Below are positions 17,855 to 27,834 of a stretch of 64,000 nt of DNA, one piece after another. This DNA is from Massilia glaciei. GTDB taxonomy: Bacteria > Pseudomonadota > Gammaproteobacteria > Burkholderiales > Burkholderiaceae_D. Each line of letters starts with the position of its first letter. Position 1 is the first letter of the stretch. Under the pieces are notes generated by a model. It ran no database searches and was not told the origin of the DNA. It was given only the letters and a program-made list of their open reading frames with translations. Location: contig NZ_PXWF02000122.1 of assembly GCF_003011895.2 (NCBI RefSeq), forward strand, positions 1 through 64,000, read 5' to 3'. The position numbers and the translations under genes are program-made.

Positions 17855-18028
17855 TTAGCTCCCCCCAGCGAGGGCGATTGCGCCGGCGCGCACCGCGCTG
17901 CCCGACTCCGCATGCTTCCCGCAACCCGGGTTTGCCATAATATCTTCCATGTTTTCGATTCTTCCGCCACTTAAACAGACTGTACTGCGACCACCGCCAC
18001 CACCGGCAGCCCGGCCCAAGCGGCGGCG

Positions 18029-20011
18029 CTAGGCGGCCACCTTGAGATGGTGCTCCTCGTACCACGCCTGAAACATCAGAATGTCCCACAGGTGGTAGTG
18101 CCAATTGCGTTGGCCTGAGAGATGCTCTTCCCATTTCCTGCGCACCGGCTCCGGATGGAAAAAGCCCTCGCTGCGCAGGCGCGATTCGTCGAGCAGGGCT
18201 TCGGCCCAGTCGCGCAGCGGACCGCGCAGCCAGTCGCCGATCGGCACCCCGAAGCCCATCTTCGGGCGTTCGATCATCGCCTTGGGCACATGCCGGTACA
18301 ACACCTGGCGCAGGGCCCATTTGGTCTGGCCGTCGCGCAGCTTCATCGATTGCGGCAGGCGCCAGGCGAACTCGGCGACCCGGTGGTCGAGGAAGGGCAC
18401 GCGCGTTTCGAGCGAGACCCCCATCGCGGCACGGTCAACCTTGGTCAGGATGTCGTCCGGCAGATAGGTGAGCATGTCGAGCGCCATCATGCGCTCGATC
18501 TTGTCGAGGCCGGCCAGGGCCGGGGTGTCGCCGACCAGCACGGTCGGAGGCTGGTGTCCGCCGATGACCACCGACGCCGGGTCGTGCCAGTGCGACACAA
18601 GGTTCAGGTACAGGGCATCGAGCGAATTGCTCTCGAGCACAGCCGCACCCTTGTGCAGCTTGTCGCCGACGTTAACGTGCCGCAGCGAGTTTGGAAGAAT
18701 GCCGCGGATGGCGCCGGCGGCGGCATTCCAGGCCTGCGGCGAAACGGCGCGCAAACCTTTGCCGGCCAGCTTGCGCACCACCATTGGCGCCCGGGTGATG
18801 TTGCGCCACATGTTCGCCGTCATCTGGTACCGGTTGTAACCGCAAAACAATTCGTCGCCGGCGTCACCGGACAGCGAGACCGTCACATGCTGGCGGGCCA
18901 GTTGCGACACCAGGAAGGTGGGGATCTGGGACGAGTCCGAGAACGGCTCGTCGTACAGCGTCGGCAGGCGCGGGATCACGTCCATCGCCTGTTGCGCCGT
19001 GACATAGAGTTCGGTGTGGTCGGTGCCGAGGTGCTCGGCCACCGCCTTGGCGTGCTCTGCCTCGTTGTAACCGTCCTCGTGGAAGCCGATCGTGAACGTC
19101 TTGACCGGGCGCGACGATTGGGTCTGCATCAGCGCCACCACCGCCGACGAATCGACGCCGCCCGACAGGAACGCCCCGAGCGGCACGTCGGCCATCATTT
19201 GCTGGCGCACCGCGTCCTTGAGCAGGATCTCGAGCTCGTCGACGGCCTGCTCGGCGGTTCCGGTGAACGGATTGGCGACCCCGGATTCGGCCACCTGCGC
19301 GGCCGACCAGTACGGCCAGACCCGCGCCTGCGGCGCGGCAAGCGAAACGCTGAGCAGGCAGCCGGGCGTAAGCTTGGCGATTCCCTCGTAGATCGAATAC
19401 GGCGCCGGAATATAGTTGTTGCGCAACTGCAGGCTCAACGCCCCGCGGTCAATCTTGTTTTCGAAGGCGGGGTGGGCGCGCAGCGCCTTGAGCTCGGAGC
19501 CGAACAGGAACACCGCCGAACTGCCGCTGCCCTGCCAGCCGTAATACAGGGGCTTCTCGCCGAGCCGGTCGCGGCCAAGGGTGAGCAGCCCGGTTTCACG
19601 GTCCCAGACCGCGAAGGCGAACATGCCGATGGCGCGCCGGACCGTCTCCTCGATGCCCCAGGCGTCGAAACCGGCGAGCAGCGTCTCGGTGTCGGAATGG
19701 CCGCGCCAGCGCGGCGCCAGTCCGGCCGCCCCTAGCTCCTCGCGCAGCAGCAAATGGTTGTAGACCTCGCCGTTGAAGGCGAACATGAACCGACTGCTGG
19801 CCGACTCCATGGGCTGGTGGCCGGCGGCCGACAGGTCGACGATCGACAGGCGCCGGTGTCCCAGCCCGATCCGCCGCGCGCCGTCGAACCAGTGGCCTGC
19901 ATCGTCGGGCCCGCGCGCGACGATGGTATCGGACATACGCACCAGCAAAGCGTGGCCATCGGCGTCACCGAGGGTCGCGCCGCCACCAAAAAAACCGACA
20001 AATCCACACAT
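18029..20011 (-). CDS. asnB: Glutamine-dependent asparagine synthetase-like amidotransferase (AsnB/WbpS type)
   Basis: 660-aa two-domain enzyme. Cys2 of [10 protein letters not shown] is the glutaminase nucleophile, and [15 protein letters not shown] and FNGEVYNH belong to the class II domain. The C-terminal synthetase domain carries the PP-loop [13 protein letters not shown] and [15 protein letters not shown]. Genes like this in O-antigen loci (WbpS of P. aeruginosa) amidate hexuronic acids to uronamides. Since tviB and tviC make a HexNAc-uronic acid here, that role fits better than asparagine synthesis. The ATG overlaps the upstream GT stop by one base. Confidence 0.9.
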   Translation of the reverse strand: MCGFVGFFGGGATLGDADGHALLVRMSDTIVARGPDDAGHWFDGARRIGLGHRRLSIVDLSAAGHQPMESASSRFMFAFNGEVYNHLLLREELGAAGLAPRWRGHSDTETLLAGFDAWGIEETVRRAIGMFAFAVWDRETGLLTLGRDRLGEKPLYYGWQGSGSSAVFLFGSELKALRAHPAFENKIDRGALSLQLRNNYIPAPYSIYEGIAKLTPGCLLSVSLAAPQARVWPYWSAAQVAESGVANPFTGTAEQAVDELEILLKDAVRQQMMADVPLGAFLSGGVDSSAVVALMQTQSSRPVKTFTIGFHEDGYNEAEHAKAVAEHLGTDHTELYVTAQQAMDVIPRLPTLYDEPFSDSSQIPTFLVSQLARQHVTVSLSGDAGDELFCGYNRYQMTANMWRNITRAPMVVRKLAGKGLRAVSPQAWNAAAGAIRGILPNSLRHVNVGDKLHKGAAVLESNSLDALYLNLVSHWHDPASVVIGGHQPPTVLVGDTPALAGLDKIERMMALDMLTYLPDDILTKVDRAAMGVSLETRVPFLDHRVAEFAWRLPQSMKLRDGQTKWALRQVLYRHVPKAMIERPKMGFGVPIGDWLRGPLRDWAEALLDESRLRSEGFFHPEPVRRKWEEHLSGQRNWHYHLWDILMFQAWYEEHHLKVAA

Positions 20012-21153
20012 TAGAGACTACCTTTATTCTCGATTATTGTTCGCTGATACAACGCTTCGAAGCGCTCGCGCGCCCGCTCGATACTGAACTCTTCATTGAC
20101 CCGCATCCGCCCCAGGCGCCCCAGTTGCGCGCGCGCTTCGGGCGCCATCGCGAGCATTTGCCCGACACCGCCGGCGAGCGCCTCCGAATCCTCCTTTGGC
20201 ACCACGACGCCGGTGTCGGCGACCAGCATGCGGGCGTCGCCGACGTCGGTCACCACGCACGGCAGGCACATCGACATCGCCTCGCCGACGACGTTGGGGA
20301 AGCCCTCGGTGCGCGAGGACAGGCAGAAGATGTCCATCGCGGAAAGGCAGACCGGCACGTCGGTGCGCTCGCCGAGCAACACGAAGCGTTCGCCGTGGCC
20401 GGTGCGCGCTATCCAGTTCGCCAGCTCCGCGTTGGCCGCGTCGACATCGCGCCCGACCATTAGAAAGCGCAACTGCGGGTGGGAGGAGGCCAGCAGGCCG
20501 GCGGCGCGCACGAAATTCTGCTGGTCCTTGGCCAGGTTGAACCGCCCCAGGGTGCCCACCACCACGTGCTGCGCGCCGAAACCGCAGGCCTGGCGCAGTC
20601 CGGCTCGCTGCTCGGCGGACGCGGCCATGCGGGTGAAGTCGAACCCGTTCGGGATGACGACCATGCGCGCGTCGTCGTAGCCGATCGCCGCGTGCGAGCG
20701 CCGCGACGCCTGCGCCGCGCACACGATCATGTGCGGCACCCAGCGCGACAGGCGCGCGCACATCTGGCGCACCAGCGTGGTGGTCCGTTTGCCGCCGGCG
20801 TGGACATCGGTGGTGCGGATGCCCCATATGATGTTGCGGTTGCCGGCGATGCGCGCGGCCAGGCCGCCGATCAGGTCGGCGTGGTACATCCAGGTCTGCA
20901 CAACGTCTGGCTTGCGCTCGCGCAGCAGGCGCACCAGGTGCAACAGCGCGCGCGGAATGCCGCGCGTGCCGCTCATCCCGACCGCGTGCACGTCGATGCC
21001 GCACTCGCGCAACTGGTGCCCGATGGTGCCGATGCCGGTGATCGAAATGACCGAATGCTCATAGCCCGAGCCGCGGTGCGATTCGATCAGGCGTTTGAGC
21101 ATGAGCTCGGCGCCGCCCGTGTGGAGCGCGATGATGATGTGTTGGATTTTCAC
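20011..21153 (-). CDS. GT4 family glycosyltransferase
   Basis: 380-aa GT-B transferase. The Gly-rich N-terminal loop is [18 protein letters not shown]. The C-terminal domain includes [21 protein letters not shown] and the catalytic [21 protein letters not shown]. The start is a GTG at 21153 that overlaps the stop of the upstream GT by 4 bases (GTGA). The same frame stays open to 21600, but that part is antiphase to the upstream gene. Acceptor and donor are unknown. Confidence 0.9.
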   Translation of the reverse strand: MKIQHIIIALHTGGAELMLKRLIESHRGSGYEHSVISITGIGTIGHQLRECGIDVHAVGMSGTRGIPRALLHLVRLLRERKPDVVQTWMYHADLIGGLAARIAGNRNIIWGIRTTDVHAGGKRTTTLVRQMCARLSRWVPHMIVCAAQASRRSHAAIGYDDARMVVIPNGFDFTRMAASAEQRAGLRQACGFGAQHVVVGTLGRFNLAKDQQNFVRAAGLLASSHPQLRFLMVGRDVDAANAELANWIARTGHGERFVLLGERTDVPVCLSAMDIFCLSSRTEGFPNVVGEAMSMCLPCVVTDVGDARMLVADTGVVVPKEDSEALAGGVGQMLAMAPEARAQLGRLGRMRVNEEFSIERARERFEALYQRTIIENKGSL

Positions 21154-22253
21154 GTTGCGGCGCCCACCTCTTTGAACAGCTGGTCCCAGCGCGCGAGCAC
21201 CGCCGCCAGGCTGAACTTGTCCAACACCGATTTGCGCGCCCCCTGCCCCAGCGTATGCCGCAATTGTTCGTCGCCCATCAGACGCGCCAGCGCCGCCGCC
21301 AGGGCGGGCTGGTCGTTCAGGGGGACCAGGATCGCATGCTCGCCATCGCCCGAAATCTCGCGCGGCCCACTCGGGCAATCGAAGGCCACGCACGGCAGGC
21401 CGACGCCCATCGCCTCGAGCAACGCGTTGGGAAACCCCTCGTATTCGGAGGCCATCACGAAAGCGTCGGCGCCGGCCATGACCTGCCACGGTTCGCTGGT
21501 GCGCCCCTTGATGAAAACGCGCTCCTGCAATTGGAGCGCGTCGATTTGCGCGCGCAAGGCCGGCTCCTGCGGCCCTTCGCCATACAGGTGCAGTTCCCAT
21601 TGATCGAACTGGCCAGCGGCGGCGGCGAATGCATCGACGATCCGGTCCACCTGCTTCTCCGACGACAGCCGGCCAAGCGAAAGCAGGACCTTGCGGCCCG
21701 CGCCGTGCCTCTTGTGGTTAAGTCCGACTGCGGCGGGAACCGGATTGGCGACCACACCGACCCTCTTCAAGCCGGGAAAGAGCGCCGGCACCTTGGCTGC
21801 GACGCCCTCGGTCTGGACCGCGAGCATGTCGGCCAGGCGGTAGGTCAGCCGGCATGCGGTTTTCCAGAACGACGACAGCGGCTGCGCGGCCGGATCGGAG
21901 CGCTCGCAGATGATCAACGGCTGCGGCAAAAACGCGGTCGAGAGGATGGTCGCGACATTCACATTGGGCAGGAACGAAACGATCACGTCCGGCGCATGGC
22001 CGACGATCAGACCGCGCAAGGCCAGCAGCCGGCGCGCATACGCTAACGGGCCCTTGCTGCGCGAGCCGACAGCGTCGGCCAGATAGACCACGCGCAAGCC
22101 CTCTCCGATCGCGTAGAACGGCTTGCCGCCGCCCGAGAACGTCGGAATCAACATCACCTCGTCGCCGCGCGCGATCCAGGAATTGCACAGGGTGGTGGCG
22201 ACCCGTTCGGCCCCGCCGGCGCCGAGCGAACTGGTGATCATGACTATTTTCAT
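21150..22253 (-). CDS. GT4 family glycosyltransferase
   Basis: GT-B transferase of about 367 aa. The N-terminus is MKIVMITSSLGAGGAERVA. The C-terminal domain has VLLSLGRLSSEKQVDRIVDAF and the ASEYEGFPNALLEAMGVGLPC E-x7-E region. The ATG at 22253 has GGAG eight bases upstream, just past the polymerase stop; a GTG at 22271 is an alternative. It resembles WcaL/PglJ-like retaining transferases. Adjacent to a similar GT, so the pair likely adds consecutive residues. Confidence 0.88.
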   Translation of the reverse strand: MKIVMITSSLGAGGAERVATTLCNSWIARGDEVMLIPTFSGGGKPFYAIGEGLRVVYLADAVGSRSKGPLAYARRLLALRGLIVGHAPDVIVSFLPNVNVATILSTAFLPQPLIICERSDPAAQPLSSFWKTACRLTYRLADMLAVQTEGVAAKVPALFPGLKRVGVVANPVPAAVGLNHKRHGAGRKVLLSLGRLSSEKQVDRIVDAFAAAAGQFDQWELHLYGEGPQEPALRAQIDALQLQERVFIKGRTSEPWQVMAGADAFVMASEYEGFPNALLEAMGVGLPCVAFDCPSGPREISGDGEHAILVPLNDQPALAAALARLMGDEQLRHTLGQGARKSVLDKFSLAAVLARWDQLFKEVGAAT

Positions 22254-22254
22254 C

Positions 22255-23481
22255 TCATAATCTCCGGACACTTCTGTATTGCCGGAGATACTCCCGCCGA
22301 TGCGCGAAATGAAGCGCCATGATGACCATCATCGTCGAATACTTGAACAAAAACGGCTCTTTTAACTCGATCGCAAACAGGATAATGCATACCGCGACGC
22401 GCGGTTTGAATGGAAGCCATTTCAAAACATGATACAGCGCGGCAAGGTAGGCGACATAATGTAGCACGGCAAACGGCAGCCCCATTGAATAATAGCCCTG
22501 GACAAAGCCGGAATCGTTTCCGCTAGGGTTCACGCCGTCGACGATATTGGACAAACCGGTCCCGAAAAACGTCTCACTGGTCAAACTTGGAATGGCCTGG
22601 CCCGACAGCGTGGTAAGGGTGTCGTCTTCGCCGGAAAACATGCCGAACGCCCATGTGGTGAAATAGTCCGACGAAAAATCGTTGGCCAGCAGCCCGGATA
22701 CGGAATCGCCGAAGAACGCGAAGCCGCTGACAAGGAACAGCGACGCGAATATGCCGAAATGCATTCGAGATTCGACTGAGAATATAAAAATGATCAGGAA
22801 CGCGCAGCACATCAACAGGCCCGTCCGCCCCACTACGATGCAGGATGCGGTCGCCATTATCATCGCCAGGAATATTAAATAGCGGGAATTGCCAATTACG
22901 CGCTCATAAAACAGGTTCTTCCTGAGCAGCAGCCAGCCTACAAGCATGCCAAACGACTGAATCACAGACAAACTGGCACCACCAGCGCTGGAAAATCCCG
23001 GGGCGCGATAGACATAGGACGCGTCGAAATTTGATCCAGAAAACACAATCGAATCGAACCAAAACCTGTATTCTGTACTGAAAAACGAGAAGAACAATAG
23101 CAGTGATTGAACCGATACCGCTAGCAGGGTCGCCCGCAATACAATCCCGATATCCCGTGCGAGCGTGGCGACAAGTGCGCCTCCAAGAAATGAATAAATG
23201 GCGAGATGCAGGAAACGGCTTAACTGACCAAAATCTGGAACAAAAATGTACTGCAGGATCACGGCCGGCAAAGGCAAAAATATTATCCACGCCTTGGTTC
23301 TGAACACGCTCATGTAATCGCGCCCTTCCCACAGTGCCCAAACCAGCAGCAGCACGACGGCTACGCGACCGGTCGTCAGCGACACCATTCCAATGAATGA
23401 GATATTGTACAAAATGAAAAATATTGCAGCGGACAACAGCAGGAGCCGCGCTGTCGATGTCTTGGGTGATTGGCCGATCAT
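22255..23481 (-). CDS. O-antigen polymerase/ligase-like membrane protein
   Basis: 408-aa polytopic membrane protein with about ten hydrophobic segments and a larger periplasmic loop (residues about 275-320, SDYFTTWAFGMF to NPSGNDSGFVQGYY), the layout of Wzy/WaaL proteins. It sits in a locus with its own flippase and Wza-Wzb-Wzc, so it is the likely polymerase for this polymer. Sequence motifs of Wzy are too weak to separate it from a ligase by eye. The gene is visibly more AT-rich than the flanking glycosyltransferases. Confidence 0.8.
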   Translation of the reverse strand: MIGQSPKTSTARLLLLSAAIFFILYNISFIGMVSLTTGRVAVVLLLVWALWEGRDYMSVFRTKAWIIFLPLPAVILQYIFVPDFGQLSRFLHLAIYSFLGGALVATLARDIGIVLRATLLAVSVQSLLLFFSFFSTEYRFWFDSIVFSGSNFDASYVYRAPGFSSAGGASLSVIQSFGMLVGWLLLRKNLFYERVIGNSRYLIFLAMIMATASCIVVGRTGLLMCCAFLIIFIFSVESRMHFGIFASLFLVSGFAFFGDSVSGLLANDFSSDYFTTWAFGMFSGEDDTLTTLSGQAIPSLTSETFFGTGLSNIVDGVNPSGNDSGFVQGYYSMGLPFAVLHYVAYLAALYHVLKWLPFKPRVAVCIILFAIELKEPFLFKYSTMMVIMALHFAHRREYLRQYRSVRRL

Positions 23482-23494
23482 AAATTGTTTCTAT

Positions 23495-23767
23495 CTACAG
23501 TAAGACAAGCGCTTGCTTGTTGAAAAGCGGGGCACACAGCCGGACGCGCTCCTCGGTGAAGAATTTCTTAACGCACAGTAAGGTGTAAATCATCAGGAAA
23601 AAGCTGGCCCGCACCATCGAGATGCAAGCGAGCAGGGTCTTGAAACCGACATCCAATCGAACGGATTTCAGGCCGCCAAGAATGTACCAGAACAGCAAAG
23701 TAATCGGAATGCAGTAACCCGCTAACGCAGGAAACCACAATTCCAACTCAATATATTTTTTCCTCAT
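23495..23767 (-). CDS. Small membrane protein, unknown
   Basis: 90-aa open frame with two hydrophobic stretches (WFPALAGYCIPITLLFWYIL and LLACISMVRASFFLMIYTLL), fitting the gap between the polymerase and the GT2 gene with 13 bases to the polymerase start. Only a weak purine-rich site (AAAGG) precedes the ATG. It could be a real two-helix protein or the remnant of a larger one. No family recognised. Confidence 0.45.
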   Translation of the reverse strand: MRKKYIELELWFPALAGYCIPITLLFWYILGGLKSVRLDVGFKTLLACISMVRASFFLMIYTLLCVKKFFTEERVRLCAPLFNKQALVLL

Positions 23768-23846
23768 AAACCCGCCTTTACCCGCATCTAATGGATCTGG
23801 ACATCACGCCAGGCCAATGATTCAATAAAGTAATCCCTAAAACAAT

Positions 23847-24788
23847 TCAACCTCGATTACTTTGGGCATTCCTCACACGCATGTAAATTTGCATAAGGAC
23901 CGGAACCGAACGCGACCAATGAAGCGCGCGGTGCTTGCCAGTTGCGTAAGGATAGTCGTTATCAGAAAGAAAAACTTTTCGCTTGTATGCGCCTTTCTCA
24001 CCCATCATAAAAGCCGATATCGCAAATGCCATGCGCCGCTTGAGGCGCGCTGACTGGACCACCGCGAAATCGATCCCGAAAGACAATGCTCTATCAAAAG
24101 CGTTCTCGTAGCATACCTCAAGCATTTCGCGATCCTTCAAACTCTTCGATATTCCGCCTTCGTGAATCCGGTAACCGCCCAAAATCCGATCATCAAAATA
24201 GATGTCGCCCCAACTGGCGCGTTCAATGTGAAAAAAATAGTCCACTATCTCACCGGCAGCCGGGTCATGCACAAACTCGTTGCACTTCCTGTACATCACG
24301 CTGCTGTGCACGAAATAGGTCCCGAGATTCAAAAGGTCATGCAAAGAACCTTGAATCGGAAAATTCTTGCTTCGCTCGATTTTTTTATCAGTGTCGATGA
24401 CCTTTACAGCGTGCACTGTGAACGATATATCCATGCGTTGATCCAGCAGATCCGCCTGCGCCTGCAATTTCCCCGGCATCGCGCAATCATCACCATCGAT
24501 ATGCGAAACATAATCACCCATGGCCATCTGGTGGACCGCTAGGTAATTTCTGGTGGGGCCAACATTGGTTTTGTGCCGGATCAGTTTGACCAGTCCAGGA
24601 TAAGCGTCCGCGAACTCCTGCGCGATGTCTCCCGTGTTGTCGGTCGAGGCGTCATCGCCAACGATGACTTCGAAGAAGAAATTGGTTTTTTGATCGACCA
24701 GGCTCTGGAGACACTCCCGGATGAATCCCGCCTGGTTGTAGGTGACCACGCAGACCGACACCTTTGGCTTTGACGAAGGCAATTCCAT
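23847..24788 (-). CDS. GT2 family glycosyltransferase
   Basis: 313-aa GT-A enzyme. VSVCVVTYNQAGFIRECLQS starts the nucleotide-binding domain, EVIVGDDASTDNT holds the first Asp pair, and SHIDGDDCAMPGKL holds the DxD. The C-terminal part has GDIYFDDRILGGYRIHEGG, as in WcaA-like enzymes. The ATG overlaps the flippase stop by one base (TAATG). AT-rich like its neighbours. Sugar specificity unknown. Confidence 0.9.
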   Translation of the reverse strand: MELPSSKPKVSVCVVTYNQAGFIRECLQSLVDQKTNFFFEVIVGDDASTDNTGDIAQEFADAYPGLVKLIRHKTNVGPTRNYLAVHQMAMGDYVSHIDGDDCAMPGKLQAQADLLDQRMDISFTVHAVKVIDTDKKIERSKNFPIQGSLHDLLNLGTYFVHSSVMYRKCNEFVHDPAAGEIVDYFFHIERASWGDIYFDDRILGGYRIHEGGISKSLKDREMLEVCYENAFDRALSFGIDFAVVQSARLKRRMAFAISAFMMGEKGAYKRKVFLSDNDYPYATGKHRALHWSRSVPVLMQIYMRVRNAQSNRG

Positions 24789-26305
24789 TATCTGGTCCTC
24801 TTCAACGAGCGCACGTTCCAGCGCGCAGTTATCGAATCACGCACCCACGAAGAGCCCGCAGCGGAGAGCCCAAGCAGCGTCAGCCCCGCGATGACCAATA
24901 CGACGGCTGCCGACAGGCGTTGCTCTGGCCAGTGGACGAAGCGGTGCAAAAGCATTGCGCCAGCGAGCGGCAATCCCACGGTCGGAAGCAAATCCTGCAA
25001 CAACCATTTGGCGTGCAATCCTTTTACAAAACGGGAATGTACCCGCGGGACCCAGCAAATGAAATAGACCGTATTTGCGCCCAGCCAGGCGTATCCAGCG
25101 CCTCTGACGCCATATTGGATCGTCGCTAGTATCAAAACGGGGATCAACAAGACCACGAACAAGATATTGCCGATCAAATGCAGTTTCAGATCGCCTTTCG
25201 CGAACTGAAGGTAATACGGAAAAGCGCCCAGCACAAGAATCCCATTGCCGAGCGCGTACAGCGCCAAAATCGGGGCCGCTTCGCGTGCGATGACGGCATT
25301 GCCGGTCCAAGCCCACAGCACCGATTCGGAAAAAAAGGCCAACACCAATGCGGCCGGAGTGGCGATGACTGCGACCAACTGCGTGGCGGCGCGATATAGT
25401 CTGACCATGCCCGTGTCATTGCCCGCTGCCGACAGGCGGGTCAATCGGGGTAGCAATGCCAGGCTGATCGGTCCGCTGATCACCATTACACCGCCCGCGA
25501 CCAGCACCGCCAGAGTGAAATAAGCGTATTCCGCCAACGGCAGCAATTTGGACAGTACCAGCTTGTCCGTCTGCGTCACCAGCACCCATACCGAACCGGT
25601 GAAAGCTATGGTCAGCGAGAATTTGAGCACGCCGCGAAGCTGCGCAAACTGAAATGGCGAACCGGCGCGCGCTTCGGTCTTCGGCAGAAGAACGTAGGTT
25701 TTGCACACGAGCACGAGAACCTCAACGAACGCCAACAACAGCTGGTATGCGAAGAAAACGGAAATGCTGGTGTCAACGTATTTGAAGAGTGGAATCACAA
25801 GCACAAAGCGTGCAGTAGCAATCGCAACGTTGAACGTGTTGAGCCAAACTAGACGCTCGAATCCGTTGATCACGCCGCGGTAAAGTCCACAGACCCAACG
25901 TAGAGCAATAATCCCCCCCATCAGCATGATTGCTTCGGTTACCGTTTCCAGTGGCAGTTGCTCCACCTTGAGCCAGCTACGCGCGATCGCCCCTGCCCCG
26001 GCCAAAATGACCGCGGCGCTGACCACCGCGACAGCGACAAATATGACTTCAAGCGCGCGCAATAGACTGCGCAAGGCGCGCGCATCGATCGCCCCACCAT
26101 TGAACCGCGCAGTCTCACGCGCCATGGTCGGGGTCAATCCCATGTCCAGCAGCATGAACCATGCTTGGAGCATGGCGAAAAATCCAACCAAGCCATATGC
26201 CTCGGCGCCCATGTAGCGCACGTACAACGGCACCATCACGATGCTGATCAAGGTAACGTATATTTGCCCGACGTAGTTGGCAACGACATTGCGTTTAAGG
26301 GACAA
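24788..26305 (-). CDS. wzx: Oligosaccharide flippase (Wzx/MATE-like)
   Basis: 505-aa protein with 12-14 predicted membrane helices and the polysaccharide-biosynthesis transporter N-terminus (NVVANYVGQIYVTLISIVMV, then PLYVRYMGAEAYGLVGF). It flips lipid-linked repeat units across the inner membrane. The start is a TTG at 26305, supported by GGAG six bases upstream; no in-frame ATG exists nearby. It follows the GNAT gene by two bases. Confidence 0.93.
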   Translation of the reverse strand: MSLKRNVVANYVGQIYVTLISIVMVPLYVRYMGAEAYGLVGFFAMLQAWFMLLDMGLTPTMARETARFNGGAIDARALRSLLRALEVIFVAVAVVSAAVILAGAGAIARSWLKVEQLPLETVTEAIMLMGGIIALRWVCGLYRGVINGFERLVWLNTFNVAIATARFVLVIPLFKYVDTSISVFFAYQLLLAFVEVLVLVCKTYVLLPKTEARAGSPFQFAQLRGVLKFSLTIAFTGSVWVLVTQTDKLVLSKLLPLAEYAYFTLAVLVAGGVMVISGPISLALLPRLTRLSAAGNDTGMVRLYRAATQLVAVIATPAALVLAFFSESVLWAWTGNAVIAREAAPILALYALGNGILVLGAFPYYLQFAKGDLKLHLIGNILFVVLLIPVLILATIQYGVRGAGYAWLGANTVYFICWVPRVHSRFVKGLHAKWLLQDLLPTVGLPLAGAMLLHRFVHWPEQRLSAAVVLVIAGLTLLGLSAAGSSWVRDSITARWNVRSLKRTR

Positions 26306-26307
26306 GA

Positions 26308-26847
26308 CTAGCTCCGATCAATCGTGCCGGAACTGTAGAATTCATCGGAAAGGATCGCCATCTGGATCAGATCAAAGTACGCACCCCGCTTGGCAACCGC
26401 CTGCCGCAAGCGCCCCTCATCGACAAAGCCGTTTTTTCGATAGAGGTGCAAAGCCCGCGCATTATTCTCCAGCACGTTCAGAGCGACCCGGCGCAGATTA
26501 AGGTCCTCAAAGGCATGTCGCAGAACATGTTGTATCGCGAATTCACCCACGCCCTTTCCGCGTGAGTGAACGTCACCTATGAATATTGAAAATTCACAGC
26601 TTCTACTGACCCAGTCGATGCTGAGCAGGTAGGCCGCGCCAATAATGCTGCCGGAGTCGCGCTGACAAATCGCCAAGCGCACATTGTTCGCACGGCTCGC
26701 CATATAACTTTCGAACCACTTGGTATCGACTTCGAGATCGATGAAGCGGAAGGGCGAGGCGAGGTTTTCGATCAGGCCCGGATCATTGCGCCAGCTCGAT
26801 ATCTGTGGCAAGTCGCTCCTGCTGATCTCTCTCAAAAAATATGACAT
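26308..26847 (-). CDS. GNAT family acetyltransferase (RimJ/RimL-like)
   Basis: 179-aa GNAT-fold acetyltransferase. The acetyl-CoA loop is IGDVHSRGKGVGEFAIQHVL, followed by LRRVALNVLENNARALHLYRK. Sequences of this size in O-antigen loci N-acetylate 4-amino or 3-amino deoxysugars (for example WecD- or PseH-like enzymes). Here it lies next to two PLP-fold proteins and wbqC. Acting on their amino sugar is an inference. Confidence 0.85.
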   Translation of the reverse strand: MSYFLREISRSDLPQISSWRNDPGLIENLASPFRFIDLEVDTKWFESYMASRANNVRLAICQRDSGSIIGAAYLLSIDWVSRSCEFSIFIGDVHSRGKGVGEFAIQHVLRHAFEDLNLRRVALNVLENNARALHLYRKNGFVDEGRLRQAVAKRGAYFDLIQMAILSDEFYSSGTIDRS

Positions 26848-26859
26848 CTTCTTGCTTTC

Positions 26860-27834
26860 CTATTTTCTAAAAAAACCGGAGACTATATCGCCGATTTTCT
26901 CCATCTCCGCGACGCCATACCGCTGGTCGCAGGGCAGCGGAATCAGGTTATTCACCAGCTCGTATTCGCAACTAGAAGGCGCGGACGTGTTCAAAACGTC
27001 GGGCCAATAGGTTGGCACGAAGACTCTGTTGCGAATCAGGATTTCACGGATCGCATTCCCCTCGGCCAGAAACGGATAACACAAGGGTCCTTCGACCGCG
27101 TCGAGCTCGAGCGGCAAGCGGTTCAAGCAACCGAGCCGGGCGTGAAGTAGCCGGAAATTGCGTACACGGGCTTCTCGCACGTCTTCAAAGGCAACCGAGC
27201 TCAACAGACGCTCAGTCAGAGCAGACATCCTGCGCGGCTTACAATCTGTCAGCGCGTACTCTGCCCGCTGGTAATCCGCATACCCGAGCTCTGCCGGACC
27301 GATCAGACGCTTCAACAAATGCGTGGCGCGCTCTAGGGTGGTCTCGTCAATCTCGGCAGGCACACTCACCGGCAGCTTTGTGACCAGCAAGCCGCCATCG
27401 GCAACGCCGAAAAATTTCCGCGCAGAGAAAATGGTGGCGAGACAATCGCGCGGCGGGGAGAAAAATGCCTGCGAGTGGTCGAGGACGACCTGATCGGGAT
27501 TAAAGGTTCGGAGAATCTGATCTACATTGGTCGAACAGACGCCGAAATAGTCCACATAAAACAGCCAATCATCGGGCCCGAGCGCCACCTCATCAGCGAT
27601 CTCGAACCGCGCGTTGAGCGAGTAATGCTTAACGCCGATTCCCGCCAGTTCCAGCGGCGCGCGCATAGAGTCGCACAGAAACCTTGGCATCCAAACCTGC
27701 CGCGGCTTACCTGCCCCCAGCAAAGCCGCGAACGCAGCGCGGCCCGATTGAAGCCGAATAGCCTGCGGATACGGAAGCGCATGCCCTGGTGGCAACTCCA
27801 GTTCGAAATACCCGCCGATCGCACGCTCAACCAC
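26860..27834 (-). CDS. PLP-dependent aminotransferase-like protein (DegT fold), divergent
   Basis: About 324 aa with the fold-type I pattern: LQSGRAAFAALLG near the N-terminus, VWMPRFLCDSM, LDHSQAFFSPP in the place of the DegT D-A-A-H segment, and SARKFFGVADGGLLV carrying the candidate Schiff-base Lys. The start chosen is the GTG at 27834, because GGGAG lies eight bases upstream and it reduces the overlap with wbqC to 8 bases; the frame is open to 27882. The altered Asp-His motif leaves open whether it is a transaminase or another PLP enzyme. Confidence 0.75.
   Translation of the reverse strand: MVERAIGGYFELELPPGHALPYPQAIRLQSGRAAFAALLGAGKPRQVWMPRFLCDSMRAPLELAGIGVKHYSLNARFEIADEVALGPDDWLFYVDYFGVCSTNVDQILRTFNPDQVVLDHSQAFFSPPRDCLATIFSARKFFGVADGGLLVTKLPVSVPAEIDETTLERATHLLKRLIGPAELGYADYQRAEYALTDCKPRRMSALTERLLSSVAFEDVREARVRNFRLLHARLGCLNRLPLELDAVEGPLCYPFLAEGNAIREILIRNRVFVPTYWPDVLNTSAPSSCEYELVNNLIPLPCDQRYGVAEMEKIGDIVSGFFRK

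Noticed and set aside
18122-19735. 537-aa open frame opposite asnB
   Set aside because: Same antisense composition effect; AsnB on the other strand is certain.
20011-21600. Long version (529 aa) of the GT4 protein
   Set aside because: The first 150 codons are antiphase to the upstream GT gene; GTG 21153 with a GTGA overlap is the natural start.
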